64,000 bases of DNA, from assembly GCA_902826775.1 (NCBI GenBank), contig CADEHE010000001.1:124001-188000 (forward strand), in the 5' to 3' direction. The notes beneath the pieces are model-generated. The model made no database searches. It worked only from the letters and a program-made list of their open reading frames with translations, and was not told where the DNA came from. Shown here piece by piece: positions 1 to 9,059 of the stretch. The translations under genes were made by a program, and so were the position numbers. The stretch comes from an uncultured Pseudomonadota bacterium. Its GTDB lineage: Bacteria > Pseudomonadota > Gammaproteobacteria > Burkholderiales > JALYOK01. Every line of letters starts with the position of its first letter. Position 1 is the first letter of the stretch.

Positions 1-1
1 A

Positions 2-580
2 CCGTCAGATGCATTCGTCATTTTTGCGCTTGGCCGCCTAATCGAAAAAAAGGGTTTCGACGACCTGCTCCACGCATTTGCGCAATTGCCCCCGACACTT
101 GCCGTCCGCCCGCCGCATCTGCTACTAGCCGGCGACGGGCCAATGCTAGAACAGTTGCGCCGCCTGTCAGAGTCACTTCACCTTTCCGATAAAGTGCATT
201 GGTTGGGGTGGCAAGACCAGCCGGGCAAGTACTTCTCGCTGGCCGACCTCGTCGTCTGCCCGTCTCGGCACGAACCGCTGGGAAACGTCATTCTCGAGGC
301 ATGGAGTTACAGCAAGCCAGTGCTCTCGACGGCAACCGAGGGGCCAACGGAGCTGATCAAAGATAACGTGAATGGCCTCTTGGTACCAGCGCGCGATCCA
401 TTGGCCTTGGCGGCACGCCTTAAGTCTCTTCTCTCCAGCAGCGATGCTTCGTTGCTACAAGTGGGCATGGAGGGCAAGAAAACCCTTGACGCACGTTTCG
501 GGAAAAGCACAATCGTGAAGTGCTACCTTGAGCTCTACGCGCACTTAGCAAGCACGTCTGCGGGCAAAATGGCTGCCTAA
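2..580 (+). CDS. GT4 glycosyltransferase, 5'-truncated by window edge
   Basis: C-terminal half of a GT-B fold (GT4) glycosyltransferase; the frame is open from base 2, so the start lies outside the window. Visible landmarks are GRLIEKKGFDDLL, the LLLAGDGP nucleotide-sugar strand, and the donor-site helix with SRHEPLGNVILEAWS, in which E-P-x-G-x-V-x-x-E-A is the family's acidic motif. It ends with the usual helix after NGLLVPARDPLALA. It points away from the following minus-strand genes, so it belongs to another transcript of the same polysaccharide locus. Acceptor and sugar cannot be read from the sequence. Confidence 0.9.
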   Translation, partial: PSDAFVIFALGRLIEKKGFDDLLHAFAQLPPTLAVRPPHLLLAGDGPMLEQLRRLSESLHLSDKVHWLGWQDQPGKYFSLADLVVCPSRHEPLGNVILEAWSYSKPVLSTATEGPTELIKDNVNGLLVPARDPLALAARLKSLLSSSDASLLQVGMEGKKTLDARFGKSTIVKCYLELYAHLASTSAGKMAA

Positions 581-658
581 TTTAGATCGAGACTATTTGT
601 TCACGTCACTTCGACAACTCAGAAGTAACAATCTGACGCTCGTAATATGACTCACAAA

Positions 659-1750
659 TTAAACGCACCAGCTGCAAGCCCGAGCGATACGCTCGGCTCG
701 TTTCTCCCAGCTGTGATCTTTAGCGGTCTCGCGTGCCGCCCTCGCGAGCTTCACGGCTAGTTGCCGATCGTTTTGAAGACGGCGGATTGCGCTTTTCCAT
801 GCTCCGATATCATTAGCGGTAACCAACAGAGCGTTTTGCTCGTGTGTAAGGACCTCCCGAATCGCGGGTAGATCGCTGGCAACGATGGGGCGCCCTGCCG
901 CTAGCGCTTCGAAGAGTTTCATTGGACTCATCGAACCCGCAGTCGCGATTTCGGCTTGATAGGGCAGCAAGACAATATCTGACTGCGCGTACCAACCGGG
1001 AACTTGATAGTGAGGCACGAAGGGCTTGGGTGTAAGCAGTGGGGGAGATATATAGCCCTGCGCCGCCTCCCCGATCATGGTCACCCGCCCCACTCCATCG
1101 TGTGCAAGCTGTTCGAGAATCGTCATCCCGCGCTCATGGGCAAGCGTGCCTATATAAACAAAATGGGGGCTGTTTAGTCGGGCTGGATCAAATTCAGGAA
1201 CATCGGCGTAAGCCGCCAGATCTACAGCACTAGGCGCTACCACGACTCTCTTTGCGTCTGCGCCTGCGCGCAACAATGTACCTGCCGCCGAATGACTAAT
1301 TGGCACCAGCCTTTGAATGATACCTTTGCGATGCCAGGCAACAACCGACCGTAAGAGTCCAGCGCGATCCAAGTCACCGACTGCGTCGTGCACTTCGAGA
1401 ACATGCGGTAAACGCAGCATCACCAGCATTCGGCTAAATTCCGGTGATCGAACGTATATCGCTCGCGCTTGCGCAAGGTAGGCGCGCCGAAACACAAAAA
1501 AAGGCCAAAACTTGAAGCGAGTGTGCAGCAACTGCGTAGGGCTGATGACTAGTGGGCTCGCGATACCAAGATCGCGAAGCCGGTCCGGCAAAGCCAGCCT
1601 GGGATCCAATGGTGGCATAAACAACTGCGTATTGATGCCGATGCTTTGAAACGCCGCAGCAGTATGGAGAGTTTGTATTAGGTTGGCGCGATTGCGATGC
1701 AATCGACTGCGACTAATGTAGATCAGGTCCTTAGCGTGCGCGCTAGACAT
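659..1750 (-). CDS. GT4 glycosyltransferase
   Basis: Predicted cytosolic GT-B glycosyltransferase of 363 aa. The N-terminal acceptor domain contains VRSPEFSRML and VLEVHDAVGDLDR; the C-terminal donor domain contains FVYIGTLAHERGMTI and the acidic donor motif SPMKLFEALAAGRPIVASD. The family motif E-x7-E is represented only loosely, with the second acidic residue at KLFEAL. It is separated by 19 bp from the upstream sulfotransferase on the same strand, so the two are probably co-transcribed. Base composition here (up to about 2.7 kb) looks more AT-rich than in the following genes, which is common in exchanged surface-glycan genes. Substrate unknown. Confidence 0.88.
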   Translation of the reverse strand: MSSAHAKDLIYISRSRLHRNRANLIQTLHTAAAFQSIGINTQLFMPPLDPRLALPDRLRDLGIASPLVISPTQLLHTRFKFWPFFVFRRAYLAQARAIYVRSPEFSRMLVMLRLPHVLEVHDAVGDLDRAGLLRSVVAWHRKGIIQRLVPISHSAAGTLLRAGADAKRVVVAPSAVDLAAYADVPEFDPARLNSPHFVYIGTLAHERGMTILEQLAHDGVGRVTMIGEAAQGYISPPLLTPKPFVPHYQVPGWYAQSDIVLLPYQAEIATAGSMSPMKLFEALAAGRPIVASDLPAIREVLTHEQNALLVTANDIGAWKSAIRRLQNDRQLAVKLARAARETAKDHSWEKRAERIARACSWCV

Positions 1751-1769
1751 TGTTGCGAGATACTGCAGC

Positions 1770-2672
1770 TCAGCGGTATCCCATTGTCCGGTTCATCTCC
1801 CCCCCAATTTTGTCAAACTCAGATAGTGTTGCCGTGGCCAATTCAGTCTTCCATCGTTCATCCAGTTGGAAACCGGGCACTCCATGCGTGTGGTATTCCC
1901 GTGCATTGGTATATTTCTGAAGATCTTCATGCGATTTCCCCGAAGCGGTACGACTCTCTATGATTGGCCCTAAATTCCCTCCCAATAGATGGCTAGGGTA
2001 CAGGTAGTAGGCAAGCATCCGCACGTCAAATTCAAGCCCAAGAAAAGCACATAGGCGCTCGCAGTGTGTCTTAGGCGCCAATACAAGATCTTCGTAGTGC
2101 AACACCATAACATCTTGACTCGGCTTATTCGCAACGTATTCTCTGGTTCTGGCCGCAGTCGAGACGATCTTCTCTGCTTGAACATTCATCGAAGTACCAT
2201 ACTTTCTGATATACGAACCAACAACCGCTCGCAAATCACGCTGGAGCCATATGAACTTGGACTCTACTCCTGGAGCGCGTGCATTCCACTCTGCCCACTC
2301 CAAATCTTTGGATGTATCCACGGCCAACGTCAAGTTAGGCCTACCCGCCATGATGCGCGCATGAACCGCACACGGTGCCAGAGTTTCATCGCGTTTGCGC
2401 ATGGCCAAAGCTCGCACACGCTCGATCCCCCAACCCTTATTGCTTAAGCACCACCTCTTGAAAGCGCCGCAATTGAGGCGAACAAGCTCAAGTATTGACT
2501 CGCTCCAAATTGGGCAAGTGCTGTCGCCGCAGTACAAGCAACCTAACGGCAATCCGGTGCGCACTGGAGCGGGTATCTCTTCAATGTGCTGCACTTTCGG
2601 ATGGGCGCCGAGCACGTTGCCCAACAAGGTGCTTCCCGAATGGCCTGGGCAAAGGACAAATGCAAGTTTCAT
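1770..2672 (-). CDS. PAPS-dependent sulfotransferase family protein
   Basis: About 300 aa. It opens with MKLAFVLCPGHSGSTLLG, a 5'-phosphosulfate binding loop of the sulfotransferase superfamily (P-G-H-S-G-S-T). A later stretch FIWLQRDLRAVVGSYIRKYG carries the arginine/serine 3'-phosphate site (R-D-x-R-x-x-x-x-S). I chose the ATG at 2672 over a TTG four codons upstream because the conserved strand starts immediately after it. Inferred role: transfer of sulfate from PAPS to a sugar of the polysaccharide made by the neighbouring glycosyltransferases. The acceptor is unknown. A PAPS-producing kinase is not in this window. Confidence 0.82.
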   Translation of the reverse strand: MKLAFVLCPGHSGSTLLGNVLGAHPKVQHIEEIPAPVRTGLPLGCLYCGDSTCPIWSESILELVRLNCGAFKRWCLSNKGWGIERVRALAMRKRDETLAPCAVHARIMAGRPNLTLAVDTSKDLEWAEWNARAPGVESKFIWLQRDLRAVVGSYIRKYGTSMNVQAEKIVSTAARTREYVANKPSQDVMVLHYEDLVLAPKTHCERLCAFLGLEFDVRMLAYYLYPSHLLGGNLGPIIESRTASGKSHEDLQKYTNAREYHTHGVPGFQLDERWKTELATATLSEFDKIGGEMNRTMGYR

Positions 2673-2753
2673 TATCAAATGCAAACGACGAGCGCACTCG
2701 ACGTTTGGGTGAACGACGATACCGTATCGCGATAGGCCAAGATACTATCGACT

Positions 2754-4565
2754 TTATGCAATCCAATGATATACATCTTCGTCCGGTGATGGGATGCTCG
2801 ACTGATCAACAAGTGTCCGATGCCAGATTCCAAATTGAATTACCCCCCACAACGCCCTGCTCGCATCACCCCTCGCCTGCTGCCTGTCCACCAACCAAGT
2901 TAAACCTTCCGGCTTGAACCAGCGGCGCATCGCTTCGTTCTTCTGCAGCGCTTCGGCCACGCCCGCCAACCGCTCGCCGCGCAGCCACTCGCCGACCGGC
3001 ACATGAAAGCCGGTCTTCGCGCGCGCGAGATGATCGCGCGGCAGCACGCGCTCGGCCCAGCGCTTCAAAAACCATTTGCCTTCGCCCTCGCGCACCTTGA
3101 GGCGATCGGGCAACGCAAAACCGAACTCCACCACGCGATGATCCAAGAACGGCACCCTGCCCTCAACGCCGAACGCCATAAGCATGCGGTCGGCCTTGAC
3201 CAACAGATCATCCGGAAGCGCCGTCACTAAATCGGTGTACTGGCAGCGGCGCAGATGACCCCATCCGCTCGGCGCGCTGCGCCATACCTCGGCAAAAGCG
3301 GTGTCTGCCTCAGCTTGCGCGGCACTTAATTCAGGACCGAACAATTGCCGCGACCAGCTTGAGCGCCACTGATTTCCTGTGCGAAAGCCTCCGCTGCCCG
3401 GTTTGATGAGGGATTTCGCCCAGCGCTCGATGAGCGGCACTTTGTAGCGCCGGTAACCGGCGAACGCTTCGTCGCCACCCTCGCCGCTGAATACCACCTT
3501 GAGTTCTTTTCCGGCGGCCTCGGCCAGAGCGCCGGTGGGCAGACAAGCGTAATCGCGCATGAGTTCGTCGCACGCCCACACGGTATGCGGCAACCTGCGC
3601 CATAGCGCTTCTTGATCCAGCTCCACTGCGCTGTGCCGGGTGCTGAACTGTGTGGCGACGCGCTGCGCGGGCGCGACTTCATCTTGCATGCGTGCGCCCT
3701 TGAAGCCCATGGTGAAAGTGCGCAGCGGCTGCTTCTGGTAGCGATGCAGCATCGCCGCGAGGATGCCGGAGTCCACACCGCCGGAGAGGAACAAACCATA
3801 AGGAACGTCCGAACGGATGTGCTCGCGCATGACTTGTTCCATCAGTGCGTCGAACTCCTCGATTGCCGCTGCGAGCGTCATCTCGCGCGGCGCAACGTCC
3901 AACGCCGACCAGTAGCGCCACTGCCGCACGCGCAAGTCGGCGTCAATCGATAGCGCGGTGCCGGGCGGCACGCGTTTAATGCCTCTGACGATGGTTTGTT
4001 CGCCGATACTGAACTGGTGCAGCAAGAATTGCAGCAATGCCTGCGTGTTGATTTCCGGCTTGGGCAGCAACGGCAACAGCGCCTTGATTTCGGAAGCAAA
4101 CGCGATGCGATCGGGCAGCTCGACGTAGTACAGCGGCTTGATGCCAAGGCGATCGCGCGCCAGCACCAAGCGCTTTTCTTTGGCATCGTAGAGGGCGAAG
4201 GCAAACATGCCGTGCAGTCGGCGCAAGAAATCATCGCCATCCACGGCGTAGGCATGCAAGATCGTTTCCGAATCCGAATGCGTCAGAAAGTTGCAGCCAC
4301 GCTGCTTGAGTTCGGCGGTAAGCTCGACGTAGTTGTAAATCTCGCCGTTGGCAACAAGCCAGTAGCGCTCATCCGCGTCGTGCAGCGGCTGCCAGCCGCC
4401 TTCAAGATCGATGATGGACAAGCGCGTATGCACCAGCCCGACGCGATCGATGATTTTGGTGCGCGCGCCATCCGGACCGCGATGTGCAAGCCGCGCGGCC
4501 ATGCGATCGAGCAGTTGCGCCTCAGGCGGGGCCGCGCGCGTGATGAAGCCCGCGATGCCGCACAT
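2754..4565 (-). CDS. asnB: Asparagine synthase (glutamine-hydrolysing) family amidotransferase
   Basis: 603 aa, the usual length for AsnB. Cys2 after the initiator Met (MCGIAGF) is the glutaminase nucleophile; the N-terminal class II glutaminase domain covers about 1-215 with RLAHRGPDG and NGEIYNY. The synthetase domain has the PP-loop SGGVDS at 261-266 and GEGGDEAFAGYRRY. All catalytic residues appear intact. The setting between sulfotransferases and glycosyltransferases suggests amidation of a sugar or uronic acid (as seen for WbpS-type and exosortase-associated paralogues) rather than general asparagine synthesis; this is inference from neighbours. Confidence 0.88.
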   Translation of the reverse strand: MCGIAGFITRAAPPEAQLLDRMAARLAHRGPDGARTKIIDRVGLVHTRLSIIDLEGGWQPLHDADERYWLVANGEIYNYVELTAELKQRGCNFLTHSDSETILHAYAVDGDDFLRRLHGMFAFALYDAKEKRLVLARDRLGIKPLYYVELPDRIAFASEIKALLPLLPKPEINTQALLQFLLHQFSIGEQTIVRGIKRVPPGTALSIDADLRVRQWRYWSALDVAPREMTLAAAIEEFDALMEQVMREHIRSDVPYGLFLSGGVDSGILAAMLHRYQKQPLRTFTMGFKGARMQDEVAPAQRVATQFSTRHSAVELDQEALWRRLPHTVWACDELMRDYACLPTGALAEAAGKELKVVFSGEGGDEAFAGYRRYKVPLIERWAKSLIKPGSGGFRTGNQWRSSWSRQLFGPELSAAQAEADTAFAEVWRSAPSGWGHLRRCQYTDLVTALPDDLLVKADRMLMAFGVEGRVPFLDHRVVEFGFALPDRLKVREGEGKWFLKRWAERVLPRDHLARAKTGFHVPVGEWLRGERLAGVAEALQKNEAMRRWFKPEGLTWLVDRQQARGDASRALWGVIQFGIWHRTLVDQSSIPSPDEDVYHWIA

Positions 4566-4714
4566 CTATCGGGCGCGCTGCAATGAAACTGGCAAATGCG
4601 GGCGCGCGCTGATCACTGCGAAAATGCCACCGCATCGTATACTCTTGGAGACTATGTGTTTGACTGCCGCCAACATTCTTATTTACAGGGTGGTACTTAT
4701 AACCGTATAACTCG

Positions 4715-5380
4715 CTAAGGTTCGGGGTCGAAGCGATAGCCGAACAACTCGATATCGCGTTGAAAGCGCTGCGCGATCAGTTCGGCGAGAGCCCCGTCGT
4801 AATAGCTGCGGTAGTCTTTCTTGCGATCTTTCGCTTCGCGCCGATGCGGCAATTGCGGCGTGACGATGCCAATGCGCTTGCACGCTTCAGCGAAATCATC
4901 GTGCAGGCGTTCGTAGCGGCCGATGAAATCGACGATCACTTTGCCGTGCAGGTCGACCAGATAATCCGATTGTAGTTCGATCGAGGTGTCGATGTGAAAC
5001 TGGTAGGGGCGATCCGGATCGAGTTTCCAGCGTACGAACGAAACGAAATCCGGTGTATGTGCAACCAGGTGCGGCCGCTCGCGCTTCAGATGATGGAACG
5101 AGCTGACTTGCAAATCCCAGGGGTTGCGCACGAACACGAACTTGAACAGCTTTTCGTACAACTCGCGCGGCAGCATCTCCTTCGCCGCGATCGCTTTGGC
5201 GTGGCGCGGAAACTTCGCGCCGATCCTGTGCCCGGTCCAGCCACTTAAGCGGCTGCAGATGAACTGCGGCAGGTACATCGGATCGCGCCAGCGGTAGCGC
5301 TGCAGCGCATCGCGGATGCTGGTGCCGCCCGTTTTGGCGGTGTGCACGAACAAGAAGTTGTACTTGAGCGAAAGCAGCAT
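4715..5380 (-). CDS. Sulfotransferase family 2-type protein
   Basis: 221 aa. The N-terminus NFLFVHTAKTGGTSIRDAL is the P-loop-like PAPS 5'-phosphosulfate site typical of the carbohydrate sulfotransferase family 2, followed by VFVRNPWDLQVSSFHHLKRE, the 3'-phosphate binding segment (R-N-P-x-x-x-x-x-S). It has no signal peptide or membrane anchor, so it should act in the cytosol on lipid-linked or nucleotide-activated sugars. The next minus-strand glycosyltransferase begins upstream after a 15-bp gap, indicating one operon. Second sulfotransferase of the cluster and unrelated in detail to the one at 1770-2672. Confidence 0.85.
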   Translation of the reverse strand: MLLSLKYNFLFVHTAKTGGTSIRDALQRYRWRDPMYLPQFICSRLSGWTGHRIGAKFPRHAKAIAAKEMLPRELYEKLFKFVFVRNPWDLQVSSFHHLKRERPHLVAHTPDFVSFVRWKLDPDRPYQFHIDTSIELQSDYLVDLHGKVIVDFIGRYERLHDDFAEACKRIGIVTPQLPHRREAKDRKKDYRSYYDGALAELIAQRFQRDIELFGYRFDPEP

Positions 5381-5395
5381 GTGGCGCGAAGCGTA

Positions 5396-6532
5396 TCAGG
5401 TCAACCCGAGGATTTCCAAGTAGCGCTGCCCGCTGGCGGCTTGCGTGTATTCGCTTGTAGCCGCGCGCAACAACTCGGGCGGCGCGGGGTGATCCAGCGC
5501 ACCGAGCATCGCTCGCGCCAGCGCCTGCACGTCGCCGACCGGCACCAGCGGCGCCACCTCACCGCCGCGCAGAATTTCGCGCGGTCCGCTCGGACAATCG
5601 GTTGCCACCACCGGCGTGCCCAACGCGAGCGCTTCCGTCAGCACATTGGGCGATCCCTCCCAGCGCGAAGACAACACAAACAAACGCGCACGCGCCATAT
5701 AGGCGTAGGGGTTGTCGACGTGGCCGGGCATTGATACGTCGGCGCTCATGCCCAGCTCTTGTGCCAGTGCGGTGAGCGCGGCGCGCTTGCCGCCGTCGCC
5801 CAAAATAACCAAACGCGCGGGCCGTTGGCTGCGGACAACGGCGAAGGCGCGCAGCAAGGTGGCAAAGTCCTTCTGCTCGGTGAGCCGGCCGGCGCCAAGG
5901 ATCACGGGCGTGCCGCCGGCAATGAACCAATCCGGCACCGGCGCCTGCGCTTGCGCTTGCATGCGCGGGGTCACCACCGGATTGCGGATCACGCTGATGC
6001 GCTCGCGCGGCAAGCCGGTGAGCTTGGCCGTGTCTTCGGCTACGCCTTCCGACACTGCCACCACATGATCGACCTGCCCATACGCACGCTGCAGCGGCAG
6101 GCAGCGGAACCAGCGTTGCAGCGGATGCTTGTGCGCCAGCGCCTCCGACAGATTGGTGCCGAGGCGCCCGACCAAGCGAATATCGACGCCAGCGCGCTTG
6201 CGCGCGCGCACTGCAGCGCGGATGGCGCGATCCTTGGCAGCCAACATCACCAGCGGCGGCAGGTCGCTCGCCGCAGTGCGGCGCCGCCGCGCTTCATAGC
6301 CGCGCAAATACGCCACGATCGCCGGCACTGCGGTCATGTTGTGCTCGGCTTTTAAATCGATCAGCCGCACATTGAGCGGAATTGCGTTGGACGGCGCGGC
6401 ATGCGCGCGTATGGCGAGCAAGTCGACGCGCACACCTTGCTCGACGAACCAAGGCAGCAAGTTGAGCACCATGCGCTCGACGCCACCCGCGCCGGAAAAA
6501 GACAGGAGCACAGCCAAGCGCCGCTCGCTCAT
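5396..6532 (-). CDS. GT4 glycosyltransferase
   Basis: 378 aa GT-B enzyme. The N-terminal domain begins RLAVLLSFSGAGGVERMVLNLL, matching the glycine-rich G-G-V-E-R start of GT4 enzymes. The donor domain has ILGAGRLTEQKDFATLLRAF, LVILGDGGKR and the acidic loop SSRWEGSPNVLTEALALGTP, where E-G-x-x-x-V-x-x-E-A is complete. The stop overlaps nothing, but its start overlaps the stop of the next minus-strand gene upstream by ATGA (6529-6532), so translation is coupled. Part of the polysaccharide/LPS operon. Confidence 0.9.
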   Translation of the reverse strand: MSERRLAVLLSFSGAGGVERMVLNLLPWFVEQGVRVDLLAIRAHAAPSNAIPLNVRLIDLKAEHNMTAVPAIVAYLRGYEARRRRTAASDLPPLVMLAAKDRAIRAAVRARKRAGVDIRLVGRLGTNLSEALAHKHPLQRWFRCLPLQRAYGQVDHVVAVSEGVAEDTAKLTGLPRERISVIRNPVVTPRMQAQAQAPVPDWFIAGGTPVILGAGRLTEQKDFATLLRAFAVVRSQRPARLVILGDGGKRAALTALAQELGMSADVSMPGHVDNPYAYMARARLFVLSSRWEGSPNVLTEALALGTPVVATDCPSGPREILRGGEVAPLVPVGDVQALARAMLGALDHPAPPELLRAATSEYTQAASGQRYLEILGLT

Positions 6533-7680
6533 GTATGCACCTTCACTGCCGGGTTTGCAGCCGATCTAGTAGTGGCGGTGCCCAGCACTTCCTGATAAAC
6601 GCGGTAGTTGCCGGCCACCATCGCCGGCAAGGAAAACTCAGCCTCCACCAACTGTCTGCCCGCCGCGCCACAGCGGCGGCGCAGATCAGCATTGCTTAGC
6701 AATTCGATCATGGCACTGCCCAACGCCTGCTTATCCCCCGGTGGAATCAAACGGCCGGTAATCCCATCGCGCACGATTTCCGGCATGCCGCCGGCGTCAC
6801 TGGCAATGATGGGCACCGCGCAGGCGGCCGCCTCAAGCAACGAAACGCCCAAGCCTTCCATCAAGGCGGGATGAACGACCAGGTCCAGGCTCGGCAATAT
6901 CTTCTCCATATCGGTTCGAAAACCGGCAAACAGCACGCGCTCACTCAGCCCGCGCTCGGCACATAAGCGGCGCATCTCTTCCGCCAGCGGGCCTTGGCCG
7001 AACAACAATATGCGCGTGTTCGGTGCGCGCTGCAGCACGCTCGGCAGCGCCTCGATCAGCACGCGGTGCCCCTTGCGCTCGATGAACTGTGCCAACATGC
7101 CCACGGCGAGTTCACCCTCGCGCAGACCGAACTCGCGCACAAACCAGGCGCGCTGCTCGGCCGCCGCCGCTGGCTGAAAGCGTTCCGTGTCGACCGCGCT
7201 GGGCACACAGACGATTTTCTCCTGAGCAACGCCCGCCTGCTCGATCAACACTTGGCGTATGCCCTGCGAAATTGTGATGACGCGCCGGTACAAGCCGTAC
7301 TTGAACTTCACCAGCCAACGCTTTTCCGGGTTGTCGACGCGGCGGCTGAGGATAGCGGGCACAGCCTCGCGCTTCGCCGCCAAGCCCGCCCAAATATCGG
7401 CGCCACGGCGGCTGTGCACGTGGACGAGATCGGCGTGCTCCGCGCGCAGCACGCGGCGCACGCGTGCGCGCATGCGAATATCCGCGTCGCCGCTCATTGG
7501 AATGGCATAGACTTTTGCCGCAATATCTTGCGCCGCAGCGGCAATTGCGCTGCCCGCCGGGCACACCAAAATGTGCCGATCACCCGGCGTGCCCATGGCG
7601 CGCAGTCCACGCAGCAATTGCAGCACTTGCACCGCGCCGCCGTACAAGTGCGTACCGGCTTCGACGTGAACGACGATCAT
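6529..7680 (-). CDS. GT4 glycosyltransferase
   Basis: 383 aa when started at the ATG at 7680, which overlaps the stop codon of the upstream GT9 gene (ATGA at 7677-7680). The frame stays open 35 codons further upstream, but that extension lies inside the GT9 gene and lacks family similarity. Motifs: VEAGTHLYGGAVQVLQLLRG at the N-terminus, LVHVHSRRGADIWAGL, and donor-site HPALMEGLGVSLLEAAACAVP with complete E-G-x-G-x-x-x-x-E-A. Coupled translation on both sides implies that the three enzymes at 5.4-8.7 kb are made together. Confidence 0.9.
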   Translation of the reverse strand: MIVVHVEAGTHLYGGAVQVLQLLRGLRAMGTPGDRHILVCPAGSAIAAAAQDIAAKVYAIPMSGDADIRMRARVRRVLRAEHADLVHVHSRRGADIWAGLAAKREAVPAILSRRVDNPEKRWLVKFKYGLYRRVITISQGIRQVLIEQAGVAQEKIVCVPSAVDTERFQPAAAAEQRAWFVREFGLREGELAVGMLAQFIERKGHRVLIEALPSVLQRAPNTRILLFGQGPLAEEMRRLCAERGLSERVLFAGFRTDMEKILPSLDLVVHPALMEGLGVSLLEAAACAVPIIASDAGGMPEIVRDGITGRLIPPGDKQALGSAMIELLSNADLRRRCGAAGRQLVEAEFSLPAMVAGNYRVYQEVLGTATTRSAANPAVKVHT

Positions 7681-8726
7681 GCGCGCAGCAACGACTCGGC
7701 GGCTTGCCAAACGCCTTCCGCCGTATGCGTCCGCATGCAATCGAAGCGGCCGTCGCAAGTCGGATGGCGCCGGCACGGCGAACACGGCAGCGCCTCGTAC
7801 AAAATCTTTACGCTTGGGCTGCAGGCATCGAGATAGGGGCGCGTGGAGCCGAACAGCGCCAAGGTCGGCGTGCGCATGGCAATAGCGATATGCGTCAGTC
7901 CGGTGTCTACGCCTAACGCCAATGCGGCGCCGCGCAATATTGCCGCCGCTTCGCGCAAGCTGGTCTTGCCTGCCAGGTTGAGTATCGCGCCGTCGGCCGC
8001 AGCGGTGATCCGCCCAGCGGCCAGCGCATCGCCCGGTCCGCCCAGCATGACGACCTGGCGCACGGCGCGGCTTGATGCGATCTGCTGTCCGGCCAGACGT
8101 GCCAGTTCAACCCAGCGTTCCTCGAACCAATGCTTTTGCGGCCGCGTAGTGAACGGGCAGATGACGATATAGTTGTCGCCGACGCCGGCTGTGAGCAGAA
8201 TCCGCCAGGCCGCAGCGGCGTCGGCTTCGTCCACGGCAATGTCCATGGCGAACTGTTGTTCCGGCAAGCCGAGCGCTCCGGTGAGTTGCCGGTATTCAGA
8301 GCCGATGCGTGGATCGCCGCGCTGATGCGGCACTACTTGCGACATCAGCCACTGGCTGCCTTCCTTCGAGCGCAAGCCGATGCGCCGCGCCGCGCCGCTG
8401 ATGAACGCCAGCAGCCCGCTCTTGAGCAAGCCCTGCAGGTCAATTGCCGTATCGAAACTGCGCGCGCGCAGTTGCGCGCGAAATTCGCGTACCGCCCGCC
8501 ACAGCTCGCCTAAGCGCCGCTCGCGCCAGAGTTTCAGCCACGCAGCACGCGGCCAGACGATAACCTCGTTCAAGCGCGGATTCGCGCGCAGCAAATCCGC
8601 GGCCGCAGGCTCAGCCAGCCAGGCGATGTGCGCGTCGGGGTGCGCGGCGCGCAAAGGCGGCAGCAGGCCCGAAGCCATCGCCACGTCGCCGATCGCGCTC
8701 AAACGAATGAGGAGGATGCGCTGCAT
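7677..8726 (-). CDS. waaC: GT9 heptosyltransferase-like glycosyltransferase
   Basis: 349 aa from the ATG at 8726; the longer open frame to 8849 precedes the conserved start QRILLIRLSAIGDVAMASG, which is the classic beginning of ADP-heptose:LPS heptosyltransferases. Further motifs are AIDLQGLLKSGLLAF, LGGPGD, and LGVDTGLTHIAIAMRTP (the D-T-G-x-x-H donor site). It most resembles heptosyltransferase I (WaaC) in motif layout, but WaaF or another GT9 cannot be excluded. It would add heptose to the lipid A-Kdo core on the cytoplasmic face. First gene of the minus-strand operon; it diverges from rpoH. Confidence 0.8.
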   Translation of the reverse strand: MQRILLIRLSAIGDVAMASGLLPPLRAAHPDAHIAWLAEPAAADLLRANPRLNEVIVWPRAAWLKLWRERRLGELWRAVREFRAQLRARSFDTAIDLQGLLKSGLLAFISGAARRIGLRSKEGSQWLMSQVVPHQRGDPRIGSEYRQLTGALGLPEQQFAMDIAVDEADAAAAWRILLTAGVGDNYIVICPFTTRPQKHWFEERWVELARLAGQQIASSRAVRQVVMLGGPGDALAAGRITAAADGAILNLAGKTSLREAAAILRGAALALGVDTGLTHIAIAMRTPTLALFGSTRPYLDACSPSVKILYEALPCSPCRRHPTCDGRFDCMRTHTAEGVWQAAESLLRA

Positions 8727-8943
8727 GATTTGGGAGAACCGGAGCTTACTATGCTCTGCGTGCAACGGCAGTATCGGGGTGATCTCAATTACTGGCCCCC
8801 GCTCATGCGGCGGGACGCAGCATGCGAACGCCTCCATGTCGTTAGCCAAATCAGCCAGTCACTCTGGTTTTGGCAACACCTAAGGACAGCTCTGCGCCGG
8901 CGTCCAGCCCCTCGCAACAGCCCCCAGTTATAGCCTTAACCTA

Positions 8944-8972
8944 TTGTTTATAAAATACATTATCTATATAAC
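8944..8972 (+). promoter_or_regulatory. Candidate sigma-70 promoter for rpoH
   Basis: TTGTTT (8944-8949) and TATAAC (8967-8972) are separated by 17 bp in the AT-rich stretch between the divergent GT9 gene and rpoH. The -10 box matches 5 of 6 consensus bases, the -35 only 3 of 6. Transcription would start near 8979, placing the CIRCE palindrome about 25 nt downstream, a normal position for HrcA repression. Confidence 0.45.
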
Positions 8973-9004
8973 TCGGCCAGGCCCGAGGGGAACTTTTCCG
9001 CTCC

Positions 9005-9031
9005 GTAGCACTCTCATGTAGCGAGTGCTAA
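9005..9031 (+). promoter_or_regulatory. CIRCE operator (HrcA site) upstream of rpoH
   Basis: The arms GTAGCACTC (9005-9013) and GAGTGCTAA (9023-9031) are separated by exactly 9 nt. The CIRCE consensus is TTAGCACTC-N9-GAGTGCTAA, so 17 of 18 arm bases match, with one mismatch at the first position. CIRCE is bound by the heat-shock repressor HrcA. The site lies 29 nt before the rpoH start codon and just upstream of the ribosome binding site AAGGAGG (9043-9049). Confidence 0.9.
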
Positions 9032-9059
9032 AATCGGCACCGTAAGGAGGATTCAAAGT

